A DNA stretch of 64,000 nt from Nesterenkonia populi (GCF_007994735.1 NZ_VOIL01000001.1:1054001-1118000); one strand, 5' to 3'; positions 26,148-35,089 are shown, numbered from the stretch's first letter. A program made the numbers and translations. The notes: generated by a model not told the origin, from the sequence alone.

Positions 26148-27731
26148 TCAGAAGAGCCCGCGCCGCCGCCGGCCGCCGGACATGCGGTTCGCCATCCGTG
26201 CGGTGCGCATCGCACTGCCCATGGGGGAGCGGCGGCCGTAGCCCATGCCCATGCCGAACCCGCCGCCGAACCCTCCCCCGGTGCCGTAGCGGGGGCGGCC
26301 CATCCCGGCTCCGGGGGTCTGGTAGCCGGGGCCGAAGTTCCCAGAGCCTCCGAGGTTGGCCTCGGCCTGCTCCCGCTGGGCGATCTGCGCGGCCTGGACT
26401 GCCAGCTGCTTGGCCTGCTGCGCGGCCTCCACCGCCCGGGCCGGCTCACCGGCGCCGCGGCTCTCCGCCTCGGCGAGGCGCCGCTCGGCCTCAGCCATGC
26501 GGGTGCGGCTGGTCGCGGAGATCCCATACCTGCGCGAGCGCAGGTAGTCCACGGAGGACTGCACCTGGTTGCGGGCGGTGAGCAGCTCGTGGTCGAGCAC
26601 CTCGCGGGCCCTGCGGTCCTTGGCCTGCTGGTCCCGGACGGCGTTGAGCGGCTCGTCAAGCTCCCGGTGGGCGATCTCCAGGGCCTCCAGCAGCTCCAGC
26701 GGGTCGATGCGCCCCCCGGAGGCCAGGGCATCCTTGGCGCGGCGGACGGCGGTCTCCGCGGCGGCGACCGGACCGGCGAGATCATGGCCCTGCCCCGCCT
26801 CGTAGACGGCTTTGGCCTGGGCGATGTCCGTCTCGGTCTGGGCGATGCCGATCTCGAGGTTCTTCCGGGCGGTGCGCAGCCGCTCCTCGGTGTGCTCCAG
26901 GGAGTCCACCAGCTCCCCGGCGTCGGCGGCGGCCTGCTCCCCGGAGTGCAGGGTGAGGACCGCTTCGGAGGTCTCGCCGCGCTCGACGGCCGAGGCTGCC
27001 TCCGCTCGGGCGTCCTCGGCGGCCTTCAGCGCCTCGGCGGACTGTGCGAGGTTGTCACGGTACTGGCGCAGGGCCTCGTCGTCGTAGGCCCGGGCCAGCT
27101 CCTCCAGCGCGCGCTCGGAGGCCTCCCGGCGGGGAGCCAGCTCGGAGATCCTCTCGGCCAGCTTCTCGATGGCCGGGTCCGGGTTGCGCTCGAGGCTGCG
27201 CAGCTCATTGAACTGGTCCTGGTGGGAGTCCAGCGTCTCGCTGATCTGCTCGCAGTGCCGGATGATCTGCTTGAGCCGCTCCCTGACGGTCTGCTCGTCC
27301 AGCTCCTCACGACCGGCGCGAGCAGAGTCCACCTGGTGCTGCAGGTGGAAGGACTCCCGCAGGTGCTCCTTGGCCTGGTCGATATCCTCCTGGAAGGGCT
27401 CGACCTTCTCCTGCCCGTAGGCGGCGGAGGCGAACAGCAGCTCCTGCTCCGACTCCTGCACCGCGTTGTCCGCGCTGACCAGCAGGGAGCCGGCCTGCTT
27501 GCGCAGCTCATCCGTGGGATGCTCATCCAGCGGGTCCTGCTCACCCGCCGGCAGCTGCTGGGCGCGGTCCCCCGCGGCCAGCCGCCCGGAGGATCGGCCG
27601 GAGCCGGAGACCCACACTGCTCCGAGCCCGATGAGCGCCAGGACCGCTGCTCCGATCAGCAGCGGGCCCACCAGCGTTCCCAGCGGCATCGGGGGGACGA
27701 CCGGGAAATATGCAGAAGCTTCTGGCACCAT
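26148..27731 (-). CDS. Coiled-coil membrane protein related to TPM-domain proteins, TPM domain absent
   Basis: A 527-residue protein. One membrane helix (LVGPLLIGAAVLALIGLGAVWV near residues 18-39) is followed by about 380 residues of charged helical coiled coil (e.g. QESEQELLFASAAYGQEKVE), ending in a G/M/R-rich tail with GGGFGGGFGMGMGYGRR and RMSGGRRRRGLF. Actinobacterial proteins with this coiled coil and tail next to pspA normally carry a TPM phosphatase-like domain before the helix. Here only about 17 residues precede it. The start is uncertain: ATG 27731 (MVPEASAYF) lies 9 bases after a TATAGA box and could be leaderless; ATG 27689 is possible. The role is probably membrane-stress related, inferred from the neighbour. 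Confidence 0.75.
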   Translation of the reverse strand: MVPEASAYFPVVPPMPLGTLVGPLLIGAAVLALIGLGAVWVSGSGRSSGRLAAGDRAQQLPAGEQDPLDEHPTDELRKQAGSLLVSADNAVQESEQELLFASAAYGQEKVEPFQEDIDQAKEHLRESFHLQHQVDSARAGREELDEQTVRERLKQIIRHCEQISETLDSHQDQFNELRSLERNPDPAIEKLAERISELAPRREASERALEELARAYDDEALRQYRDNLAQSAEALKAAEDARAEAASAVERGETSEAVLTLHSGEQAAADAGELVDSLEHTEERLRTARKNLEIGIAQTETDIAQAKAVYEAGQGHDLAGPVAAAETAVRRAKDALASGGRIDPLELLEALEIAHRELDEPLNAVRDQQAKDRRAREVLDHELLTARNQVQSSVDYLRSRRYGISATSRTRMAEAERRLAEAESRGAGEPARAVEAAQQAKQLAVQAAQIAQREQAEANLGGSGNFGPGYQTPGAGMGRPRYGTGGGFGGGFGMGMGYGRRSPMGSAMRTARMANRMSGGRRRRGLF

Positions 27732-27796
27732 GTCCCAGAGTCTATAGAACGAACAGGACACACCGACTGTCCATCCACAGGAGCGAGGACACCCTC

Positions 27797-29317
27797 ATGA
27801 CCGAGGACCCCAACGGCCAGCGCGGCGACCAGCGGGACGACGACGGTGACTACCACTACGGCCACATGGAGCCTGCCCGCCCCACCCCGGGCTGGGGCAC
27901 GCCCAGCGGCGGCTACGCGAATGCCGCCCACCAGGAGCACGACCAGCAGTCTGCAGCGCCCCCGCTTGAGCAGCCGGCCCCGGCCCAGCATCCCGTCCCG
28001 GCCCAGACGCCCGCGAAGGAGAGGCGCGGCGTCGGGCTGTTCGCGCTGCTGGCCTGCACCCTGGTCGCAGCCCTGATCGGAGGCGGCCTGGTCGCCGGCC
28101 TGCTGGCGTTCGCGGATCGTGACGCAGGCGACGAGGCCGCGGACGGCGATGAGGCTGTCGGGGAGCAGACGGACGACGAGTCCGCCATCGAGGTCAACGA
28201 CCCTGAGGACGCCACCATCGTGACCGCGGCCGCCTCCGAGGCGTCCCCGTCCGTGGTGACTCTCGCAGTGGCTGAGGAGGGCGGCGCCGGCTCCGGCTCC
28301 GGGATCGTCCTCGACGAGGAGGGCCACGTGCTCACCAACACCCACGTGGTGACCCTCGGCGGCGCCAGCGCGGATCCCAACATCCAGGTGCAGCTCTACG
28401 ACGGCACCTCCGTGGATGCCGAGATCGTCGGCACCGACCCCGTCTCCGACCTTGCCGTGGTTCAGCTGGAGGGGGCTGAGAATCTTGACCTGACTCCCGC
28501 GGAGCTCGGCAGCTCCGGGGAGCTCAACGTGGGCGACCGGGCTATCGCCATCGGTGCGCCCCTGGGCCTCTCCGGCACGGTCACCGACGGCATCGTCTCC
28601 ACGCTGGACCGCACCATCACCGTCGCCTCCGCCGAGGCGGAGGACCCAGGAGCCGACGCTCCCGCCGAGGAGGGAGAGGACGGCGAAGGCTTCGAGTTCT
28701 TCTTCCCGGACGGCGAGGGCGACGAGGAGGGCGAGCAGGCTCCGCCCAGCACCGGCGGCTCCATCTTCCTCAACGTCATTCAGACCGACGCCGCCATCAA
28801 CCAGGGCAACTCCGGGGGCGCCCTGGTGGACTCGGAGGGCCGGGTCATCGGCGTCAACGTCGCGATCGCATCCTCCGGCGCCATGTTCGGCGAGACCGGC
28901 GGCAACATCGGCGTCGGGTTCGCCATTCCGATCGACTATGCGCAGCGGGTCGCTGAGGACCTTATCGAGCACGGCAGCGCCTCCCACGGGCAGATCGGCC
29001 TGATGGGCACCGACGCCTCGCACGACCCGGAGATCAACCAGCAGATCCTCGAGGCTGACGGCAGCGAGCCGATCATGGGCGGCGGCGCATTCACAGCGGG
29101 CGCCCTGGTCACAGAGGTGATGGACGGCTTGCCGGCCGATGAGGCCGGCCTGCAGGCCGGCGACGTGATCACAGAGGTCGAGGATCGCCGCATCGACGGG
29201 CAGCTCGCGCTCTCCGCCACCATCCGCGAGTTCCGGGGAGGGGAGACCATCAGCCTCACCGTCCTCCGCGACGGCGAGGAGCACGAGGCGGAAGCCACCC
29301 TGGCTGAGATGGAATGA
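27797..29317 (+). CDS. HtrA/DegP-like serine protease with PDZ domain
   Basis: A 506-residue membrane-anchored protease of envelope quality control. The cytoplasmic N-terminus is P/Q-rich, with one helix (LFALLACTLVAALIGGGLVA near 77-98). The trypsin-like domain follows: catalytic His in LTNTHVV near 183, Asp in DPVSDLAVVQL near 219 and Ser in NQGNSGGALVDSEG near 337. An acidic insert (EDPGADAPAEEGEDGEGFEF region) sits before the Ser segment and is longer than in most homologues. The PDZ domain is at about 400-495 (GLQAGDVITEVEDRRIDGQ). The start ATG 27797 has AGGAGCGAGG upstream. It overlaps the next gene by 4 bases. Confidence 0.93.
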   Translation: MTEDPNGQRGDQRDDDGDYHYGHMEPARPTPGWGTPSGGYANAAHQEHDQQSAAPPLEQPAPAQHPVPAQTPAKERRGVGLFALLACTLVAALIGGGLVAGLLAFADRDAGDEAADGDEAVGEQTDDESAIEVNDPEDATIVTAAASEASPSVVTLAVAEEGGAGSGSGIVLDEEGHVLTNTHVVTLGGASADPNIQVQLYDGTSVDAEIVGTDPVSDLAVVQLEGAENLDLTPAELGSSGELNVGDRAIAIGAPLGLSGTVTDGIVSTLDRTITVASAEAEDPGADAPAEEGEDGEGFEFFFPDGEGDEEGEQAPPSTGGSIFLNVIQTDAAINQGNSGGALVDSEGRVIGVNVAIASSGAMFGETGGNIGVGFAIPIDYAQRVAEDLIEHGSASHGQIGLMGTDASHDPEINQQILEADGSEPIMGGGAFTAGALVTEVMDGLPADEAGLQAGDVITEVEDRRIDGQLALSATIREFRGGETISLTVLRDGEEHEAEATLAEME

Positions 29318-30081
29318 CCTCCGCCGCAGAGATCCTGACCCCGGCCCAGCTGGGGCAGCAGCTCGGCGCCAGGAGGGCTCTGGCCTTCGGCGCGCACCCC
29401 GACGACGTGGACTTCGGGGCCTCCGCCACGCTCGCCGCCCTGGCTGAGGAGGGGACGGAGGTCACCCTGGTGCTGCTCACGGCGGGTGACGCCGGCGGTT
29501 TCGACACCGGCCGCAGCGCCGAGGAGACCGCCCGCATCCGTCTCGCCGAGCAGCAGGCCGCCGCCGAGGTCCTCGGCATCAGAGAGGTCATTCTGCTGGG
29601 GGAGCGGGACGGGTTCGTGGAGCCCTCCTACGAGCTCATCGGCGAAGTGGTCCGCCTGATGCGGACCCATCGGCCCGATGCTGTCCTCTCCTTCCACCCG
29701 GAGCGGAACTGGGACCGGATGCAGGCCGCGCACCCTGACCACCTCGCCTGCGGGGAGGCAGTCGTCCGGGCCGCCTACCCGGCTGTGGAGAACCCCTTCG
29801 CCTATCCGGAGCTGGCCGAGCAGGGGCTGGAGGCATTCAGGATCAAGCACCTGCTGCTCATGGGAGCCCCCGCAGAGCGCGTGAACCTGCGGGTGGACGT
29901 CACCGGCTTCCAGGACCGCAAGATCGAGGCGCTCAGCCGCCACTTCACCCAGCACCGCGACGCCGAACGCATGGTCGGGTTCGTCACGGACCAGATGCTC
30001 CGCATCCACGGCGGAGACGGGTACGCCGAGGAGTTCCACCACGTGGTGGTCAACGCCCCTGACACTATTTCGGGGTTCTAG
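29314..30081 (+). CDS. PIG-L (LmbE-like) family deacetylase
   Basis: A 255-residue zinc-dependent N-acetylglucosaminyl deacetylase-fold protein. The metal-binding motif AHPDDVDFGA is near residues 28-37, with the second ligand region AAHPDHLACGE near 138. Relatives act on GlcNAc-inositol (MshB), mycothiol conjugates (Mca) or other acetylated sugars. The substrate here is not assignable. The N-terminus MTSAAEILTPAQL comes directly from an ATG overlapping the protease stop (ATGA), so the two are co-translated. The stop overlaps the convergent gene by 4 bases. Confidence 0.88.
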   Translation: MTSAAEILTPAQLGQQLGARRALAFGAHPDDVDFGASATLAALAEEGTEVTLVLLTAGDAGGFDTGRSAEETARIRLAEQQAAAEVLGIREVILLGERDGFVEPSYELIGEVVRLMRTHRPDAVLSFHPERNWDRMQAAHPDHLACGEAVVRAAYPAVENPFAYPELAEQGLEAFRIKHLLLMGAPAERVNLRVDVTGFQDRKIEALSRHFTQHRDAERMVGFVTDQMLRIHGGDGYAEEFHHVVVNAPDTISGF

Positions 30082-31724
30082 CCCTCCTCAGGCACCTGCA
30101 GCGACACCTCGGCGACAGTGTCGCCCTGCGGGGTCTCTTCGTTGCGGACCTGCTCCACTGTGATCTGCAGCATCTGGTATTGGGCCAGGCCGCTGATGTC
30201 GATCCCGTCGTCCTCGAGCTCATCGGCGGTGTAGTTGCCCATGGAAGAGATGGGGCTCTCGTCCACCGGAAGCAGCCACATCTGATAGGTGGCGTCGCCC
30301 TCCAGCTCCGGGACGTCCTCAAACTCGAGGAAGCCGACGTCCTCCTGCTCGGAGAGCACGGCCCGGAGCTGCCCCTCCTCGTTCATCTCCTGCTCCACCG
30401 TGTAGGCGTCCTCGTCGGCTTCCACGGCGCTGCGGGTGTCGCCGGCGGCGATGATGATCAGCCATACGAGGATCCCGACGAGCACCACGCCCAGGAACCC
30501 GGCCACCAGCATCCACCGTTTGGCCTTGGGCACCTGCCGCTCGGTCTCCTCGGAGTCGAACCCGGCGGTCTCCACCATGCCCATGCCGACTTCCTTGTGC
30601 CCCACAGAGCCGAGCACCGCATCCAGCAGGCCCGACGGCGGGGCCACCGGGTGGGATGCGAAGATCTCAGCGAGGGTGCGGCGGGCGGCGAGCACGCGGG
30701 TGTCCCACTGCTGGGCGATGGAGGCCTCAGCGGTCAGCGCGGCCTCGTCCAGGAGCGCCCGCTCGGCGTCGTCGACGGCATCCAGCGCGTAGGGCTCCGC
30801 CAGCTCGGTGAGCAGCCCCTTGTCGAGGTCTGCGGCGATCTCGCTGCTGAAGTTGCGGTTGACCGCGGTGCCGCGGGCGATGTCGTCAGCGGTGACTGCG
30901 GCCCGCAGGATCGGATCGCCCTCGCCCGGTCGGTCCCGGCTCTCATCCTCCAGCCGGGCGCTGTGCAGCCGTGTCATCGCATCCCGCAGGCGCGACTTCA
31001 CCGACGGGACGGCGGCGCCCACCTCCTGGGCGACCTGCTGGTGGCTGCGGCCGGCCAGGTAGGTCAGGGCCAGGGACTGCACCTGCGAGTCGGAGAGGGG
31101 CAGCAGATCCTCGAGGACCTCCTCGGGCAGGCCTGCGACCCCGCCGCCCTCGGACTGGGGAACCGGGGCCAGCGGCAGCGGCTCAGCCAGACCTTCCCGG
31201 AACCGTTCAGCGAAGATCCGGTGGGCCAGCGGCACCAGCCACTCCAGCACCAGCTCGTACTCGTTGGGCCGCCAGGCGGCATCGCCCGCGGCGGGGTCGG
31301 CGTCCGCCTCCGGCTCGAACCCCGCGTACTCGTCGGTGAGGGTCTGTGAGGCCTGCGTCTGCAGGCGGAGATCCTGGGCGCGCGGCTCGGCCTGGTCCCA
31401 GAGGTGCTGGTAGACCGCCTGGGCGGAGGCGGCGGCGCTGTCCGTGTCGGCGTGCATCAGCAGAGCCAGGCCGTACACCACGTCCGAGGTGGACTCGTAG
31501 AACATGGAGAACGCGGCCTGGTCGCCGCGGGCGGTGCCGGTCAGCAGCTCAGCCAGGGTGGGGTTCTCCGAGAGGGCGGGGGCGCTCTCCTCGGGATCAG
31601 CGGCGTCCGGCTCGATGCCCTTCTCGCTGCGCCCGGGTGCGGCAGCGTCCTCGTAGGCCCCCTCAGGCGCGACGTCGTGCTGCGGGTCCTGGTCGGGCTC
31701 GTCCGTTCCGTTCGGAGTGCTCAT
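30078..31724 (-). CDS. Fused ECF sigma factor and RskA-type membrane anti-sigma factor
   Basis: A 548-residue protein with two normally separate proteins in one frame. Residues about 55-285 resemble an ECF sigma factor of the SigK type: region 2 (LLTGTARGDQAAFSMFYEST, DVVYGLALLMHAD) and region 4 (LSDSQVQSLALTYLAGRSHQ, GAAVPSVKSRLRDAMTRLHS). Residues about 310-380 resemble the cytosolic RskA domain (EPYALDAVDDAERALLDE; HPVAPPSGLLDAVLGSV). A helix (WMLVAGFLGVVLVGILVWLIII near 398-420) and the extracellular RskA domain follow (FEDVPELEGDATYQMWLLP). Region 2 is diverged in its -10 recognition helix, so activity as a sigma factor is uncertain. The ATG start at 31724 is preceded by a weak ribosome binding site. 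No separate sigma gene is nearby. Confidence 0.8.
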   Translation of the reverse strand: MSTPNGTDEPDQDPQHDVAPEGAYEDAAAPGRSEKGIEPDAADPEESAPALSENPTLAELLTGTARGDQAAFSMFYESTSDVVYGLALLMHADTDSAAASAQAVYQHLWDQAEPRAQDLRLQTQASQTLTDEYAGFEPEADADPAAGDAAWRPNEYELVLEWLVPLAHRIFAERFREGLAEPLPLAPVPQSEGGGVAGLPEEVLEDLLPLSDSQVQSLALTYLAGRSHQQVAQEVGAAVPSVKSRLRDAMTRLHSARLEDESRDRPGEGDPILRAAVTADDIARGTAVNRNFSSEIAADLDKGLLTELAEPYALDAVDDAERALLDEAALTAEASIAQQWDTRVLAARRTLAEIFASHPVAPPSGLLDAVLGSVGHKEVGMGMVETAGFDSEETERQVPKAKRWMLVAGFLGVVLVGILVWLIIIAAGDTRSAVEADEDAYTVEQEMNEEGQLRAVLSEQEDVGFLEFEDVPELEGDATYQMWLLPVDESPISSMGNYTADELEDDGIDISGLAQYQMLQITVEQVRNEETPQGDTVAEVSLQVPEEG

Positions 31725-31807
31725 GGTGCGAGTCTAATGAGACGGGCCGAACAGACCATGTGCGACGCCCCGCAGGGCCGCAGATGTGATGGCTCAGGCC
31801 CTGGTCC

Positions 31808-32275
31808 TCACGCCGCGCCGTCGAACCCGTGCTGCCGCCAGGCCTCGTAGACGGCGATGCTCACCGAGTTCGCGAGGTTCAGGCTGCGCACTCCGGGACG
31901 CATGGGGATCCGCACCAGGTCGGTGACCCGCGGGTCGGCTTTGACGCGGGCGTCCAGGCCTGTGGACTCCCGGCCGAACAGCAGCGTGTCCCCTTCCCGG
32001 TACTCCACCTCAGTGTGCGGGACCGTGCCTTCGCCGGTGAACGCGAACACCCGCTGCGGGAGGAGGGCGGCATAGGCGGCGTCGAGGTCCTGGTGCTCTG
32101 TCATGGCCGCGAGGTCGTGATAGTCCAGCCCGGCGCGTCTGAGCCGGGCGTCGGTGAACTCGAACAGGGTGGGCCCGGCGATGTGCAGGTCGAATCCGAC
32201 CACGGCGGCCAGGCGGATCAGGCTGCCGGTGTTCCCCGGGATCTCGGGCTGGTCCAGGATGACGTTCAGGCGCAC
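31808..32275 (-). CDS. trmL: tRNA (cytidine(34)-2'-O)-methyltransferase TrmL
   Basis: A 155-residue SPOUT methyltransferase that modifies the wobble base of certain leucine tRNAs. It has NVILDQPEIPGNTGSLIRLA at the start, LLFGRESTGLD, and IPMRPGVRSLNLANSVSIA, the deep trefoil-knot SAM-binding segment. The length is typical of the minimal TrmL/YibK group. The start is GTG 32275. The next gene upstream on the strand ends 9 bases away, so the pair is probably co-transcribed. Confidence 0.93.
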   Translation of the reverse strand: MRLNVILDQPEIPGNTGSLIRLAAVVGFDLHIAGPTLFEFTDARLRRAGLDYHDLAAMTEHQDLDAAYAALLPQRVFAFTGEGTVPHTEVEYREGDTLLFGRESTGLDARVKADPRVTDLVRIPMRPGVRSLNLANSVSIAVYEAWRQHGFDGAA

Positions 32276-32284
32276 GGAGCCGGC

Positions 32285-33349
32285 TCAGGCTTCGGTCGGG
32301 TGGACCAGCTGCCTGCGCAGGGCGGCCATCAGGTGACGGTCCACCAGGCTCGGCTGCTCCTGGTCGGTCAGAAGGTGGGTGATCTGGCTGAACGCCCGTC
32401 CGGCGGGCAGCGGTGCGTCCAGGCCGGAGGCGCCCCCTATGGTCTGCACCACCGGTGTGAACAGGTCATCGCTGGCTGAGAGCAGGATCACCTGGTAGTC
32501 CACCCTGAGGGCGGGGACCCGCGGGGCGGTGGCGCGCATGGCCTCCTGCACCGCGCCGCGCAGCCGGCGAGCCTCAGCCTGCAGGTTGGGCAGCTCGTGT
32601 TTGCGGCCGTCGGCGTGGACCCGGTGGCCGTCCCACGCGGCGGTGTCCGCGCGGACCTCCAGGGCCTCGACCACCACCAGCCGGTGCCCGCAGATCAGCA
32701 CGTGGGGGATCCGGTCGCTGCTGGTGGGCTTGGCCCGGCCTCTGCGGTCGACCTGCACGGCAGCCTCGTAGACGTCGTTGAACAGCCGGGCGGCGGGGAC
32801 CTGCGGGAAGATGTGGGTCTCCAGCAGTGCTGCCAGCCGGTTGCCGCGCTTGGCCGCGCCGCCGCCGAACAGCGTGGCGCGCTTGAAGGTGCCGTGCATG
32901 CGCTGGCTGGTGTGCTGCAGCGGCAGCGGCTGGGACTCCTCCAGGGGCGGGTAGTATTCCACCGGCTGATCGGCGATGTCGGCGCCGCCGCGGCGCGCGG
33001 GCTCATCCCGGGGCGGCGGGTCCTGCTTGCCGGCGGACCCGCGGGCTGCGAAGGACTGGGGGGTATAGAGGCCCTGGTCCGGCGGCGGCGGGGGCTGGTG
33101 GCTGCCGCGGGACTGCTCGTAGGCGGGTTCGGGCTCCTGCGGCGCAGAGAGCATATAGGCGTCGTAGTCGGCGCGGGCCTCCTCATTGCCCAGAACCTCC
33201 CAGGCCATCTGCACCTCGTGGAACGCGTCGGCCGTTCCTCCGGCATCCGGGTGCGTCTGACGCAGGCGGCGGTGGTACGCGGCGCGCAGGGTCTTGAAAT
33301 CGGCGCCGGGCTCAGCCCCCAGCACGGCGTAGTGATCAGGCTCGTTCAT
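32285..33349 (-). CDS. J-domain protein with a NERD-like C-terminal region
   Basis: A 354-residue protein. Residues 1-70 form a J domain: DHYAVLGAEPGADFKTLRAAY, the HPD tripeptide in RRLRQTHPDAGG, and AWEVLGNEEARADYD. A proline-rich, disordered linker (about 75-150) follows. The C-terminal part (about 180-350) has RIPHVLICGHRLVVVEALEV, which resembles the core strands of NERD/nuclease-related domains, though without clear catalytic residues. DnaK-type J proteins with glycine/cysteine-rich regions differ, so this is not DnaJ itself. The start ATG 33349 (MNEPDHYAVLG) was chosen by the domain boundary. Function unknown. Confidence 0.8.
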   Translation of the reverse strand: MNEPDHYAVLGAEPGADFKTLRAAYHRRLRQTHPDAGGTADAFHEVQMAWEVLGNEEARADYDAYMLSAPQEPEPAYEQSRGSHQPPPPPDQGLYTPQSFAARGSAGKQDPPPRDEPARRGGADIADQPVEYYPPLEESQPLPLQHTSQRMHGTFKRATLFGGGAAKRGNRLAALLETHIFPQVPAARLFNDVYEAAVQVDRRGRAKPTSSDRIPHVLICGHRLVVVEALEVRADTAAWDGHRVHADGRKHELPNLQAEARRLRGAVQEAMRATAPRVPALRVDYQVILLSASDDLFTPVVQTIGGASGLDAPLPAGRAFSQITHLLTDQEQPSLVDRHLMAALRRQLVHPTEA

Positions 33350-33425
33350 CAGAGAGTCAGCATAGCTGTCCGGAGATGCCGCTTCGGCTCGTGTGACTTT
33401 CGGTCTCCGGGCGGGCTGCCCCACG

Positions 33426-33431
33426 TAGAAT
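33426..33431 (+). promoter_or_regulatory. -10 box of the cysteine desulfurase gene (leaderless)
   Basis: TAGAAT lies 7 bases before the ATG at 33439 (4 bases before the GTG at 33436). Transcription starting 6-8 bases after a -10 box would begin at the start codon. No Shine-Dalgarno is present. No good -35 is visible. Confidence 0.5.
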
Positions 33432-33438
33432 CGCGGTG

Positions 33439-34629
33439 ATGCCGCCCTACTTCGACCACGCCGCGACCACCCCGCTGAAACCCTCTGCAGGGCAGGCCAT
33501 CACTGGGCACAGCGGCCTGGCGAACCCCTCCTCGCTGCACGGCTCAGGCCGTCGCGCCAGGCTGGCGGCCGACTCCGCCCGAGCCCGTCTGGCAGCGGCC
33601 GCGGGGGCGGACCCCAGTGAGGTGATCATCACATCCGGAGGCACCGAGGCGGACAATCTAGCGGTCAAAGGGCTCTACTGGCAGCGTCGCGGCGAGGATG
33701 CCCGACGCCGCCGCATCCTCCTGCCCGGCATCGAGCATCATGCGGTCCTCGACACCGCCGAGTGGCTCGAAACCCACGAGGAGGCTGAGCTTGTCATGAT
33801 CCCCGTGGACCGTGACGGAGTGGTGGAGCTCGAGGCGCTCGCCGGTCTGCTCGCCGAGGATCCGGAGGCCATCGCCCTGGTGGCAGTGATGTGGGCGAAC
33901 AATGAGACGGGAGCGATTCAGCCGGTGGAGGAGATCGGCCGGATGTGCGCAGAGGCGGGGGTGCCGCTCCACACGGATGCTGTGCAGGCATTCGGCTCGG
34001 TGCCGGTGAGCTTCGCCGAGTCAGGCGCCTCCGCCATGGCCATCAGCGGGCACAAGATCGGCGCTCCGGTGGGGATCGGGGCCCTGCTGGTGCGGCGAGA
34101 CGTGAAGCTGACCCCTGTGCAGCACGGGGGAGGCCAGGAGCGCGACATCCGGTCCGGGACGCTCGACGTCGCGGGGCTGGCCGCGTTCGCCGCCGTCGCG
34201 GAGGAGGCGGTGGATTCGCTGAGCGGTGAGGCTGCCCGGCTGAGCAGACTGCGGAACCGGCTGGCTGACGTCGTCGGACCTTTGGAGGGGGCGACCCTGC
34301 GCGGCCCGGACCCGAGGGCGCGCCCGGAGAAGCGGCTGCCGAACAACCTGCACTTCACGGTGGACGGCGCGGAGGGCGATTCGATGCTGTTCATGCTGGA
34401 CATGGCCGGGTTCGACACCGCAACGGGTTCTGCCTGTACGGCGGGGGTGCCGCGCCCTTCGCATGTCCTGCTGGCCATGGGGCTGTCTGAGGAGGAGGCT
34501 CGCGGCGCCCAGCGCCTCACCCTCGGCTGGACCACCGCCGAGGAGGATGTCGAGGCGCTCGCCGCGGCTCTCCCCGGCATCATCGACCAGGCCAAACAGG
34601 CCGGCCTCGCCGCTTCGCGGCGCCAATAG
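33439..34629 (+). CDS. Cysteine desulfurase (NifS/IscS family)
   Basis: A 396-residue class V PLP aminotransferase-fold enzyme taking sulfur from cysteine to a persulfide. It has YFDHAATTPLK at the start, ITSGGTEADNLAVKG, ISGHKIGAPVG with the Schiff-base lysine near residue 204, GGGQERDIRSGT, and the catalytic cysteine loop TGSACTAGVPRPSHVL near 332. In Actinomycetota this gene commonly neighbours mnmA, which is 460 bases away on the opposite strand. Supplying sulfur for tRNA 2-thiouridine is thus a likely role, besides Fe-S clusters such as those of the formate dehydrogenase. Start ATG 33439; GTG 33436 is an alternative. Confidence 0.93.
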   Translation: MPPYFDHAATTPLKPSAGQAITGHSGLANPSSLHGSGRRARLAADSARARLAAAAGADPSEVIITSGGTEADNLAVKGLYWQRRGEDARRRRILLPGIEHHAVLDTAEWLETHEEAELVMIPVDRDGVVELEALAGLLAEDPEAIALVAVMWANNETGAIQPVEEIGRMCAEAGVPLHTDAVQAFGSVPVSFAESGASAMAISGHKIGAPVGIGALLVRRDVKLTPVQHGGGQERDIRSGTLDVAGLAAFAAVAEEAVDSLSGEAARLSRLRNRLADVVGPLEGATLRGPDPRARPEKRLPNNLHFTVDGAEGDSMLFMLDMAGFDTATGSACTAGVPRPSHVLLAMGLSEEEARGAQRLTLGWTTAEEDVEALAAALPGIIDQAKQAGLAASRRQ

Positions 34630-34646
34630 GGTAGTAAGTAGGGCGG

Positions 34647-35066
34647 TCAGCTGTCGGCGGCCCAGTCGAAGGGGGCGTGGGGGTCCTGCTGGGCGGTCGT
34701 CTCGCGGGGGGCCGGGGTGCCGTCCTCGGAGGCGGAGATCGCCTGGTGGTGTCGGATGACCTCTTCGATGATGAAGTTCAGGAACTTCTCGGCGAAGTCC
34801 GGGTCCAGCTCCGCGTTCGCAGCCAGCTGCTTGAGCCGGGCGATCTGGTTCTTCTCCCGCTGAGGGTCCGACGGCGGCAGCCTGTGCCGGGCCTTGAGCA
34901 TCCCCACCCGCTGGGTCGCCTTGAACCGCTCCGCGAGCAGGTGGATGAGCGCGGCGTCGATGTTGTCGATCGAGGAGCGCATCGACAGCAGCTCCTGCAT
35001 GATCTCAGGGTCCACGTACTTCCCGGCTTCGCCGGCCCGGTCATAGGAGGGCTGCTGGGTGCTCAT
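34647..35066 (-). CDS. Chorismate mutase (AroQ type)
   Basis: A 139-residue all-helical AroQ domain converting chorismate to prephenate for phenylalanine and tyrosine synthesis. It reads LLSMRSSIDNIDAALIHLLA with the conserved Arg and Asp, ERFKATQRVGMLKARH with the catalytic Lys, and REKNQIARLKQLA. The last 30 residues are a non-conserved acidic tail. The start is ATG 35066 (MSTQQPSYD), with TAGGG 7 bases upstream. ATG 35072 is too close to that site. It follows mnmA on the same strand. Confidence 0.9.
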   Translation of the reverse strand: MSTQQPSYDRAGEAGKYVDPEIMQELLSMRSSIDNIDAALIHLLAERFKATQRVGMLKARHRLPPSDPQREKNQIARLKQLAANAELDPDFAEKFLNFIIEEVIRHHQAISASEDGTPAPRETTAQQDPHAPFDWAADS

Positions 35067-35089
35067 GAACATACCCTAGCGAAGAGGCC

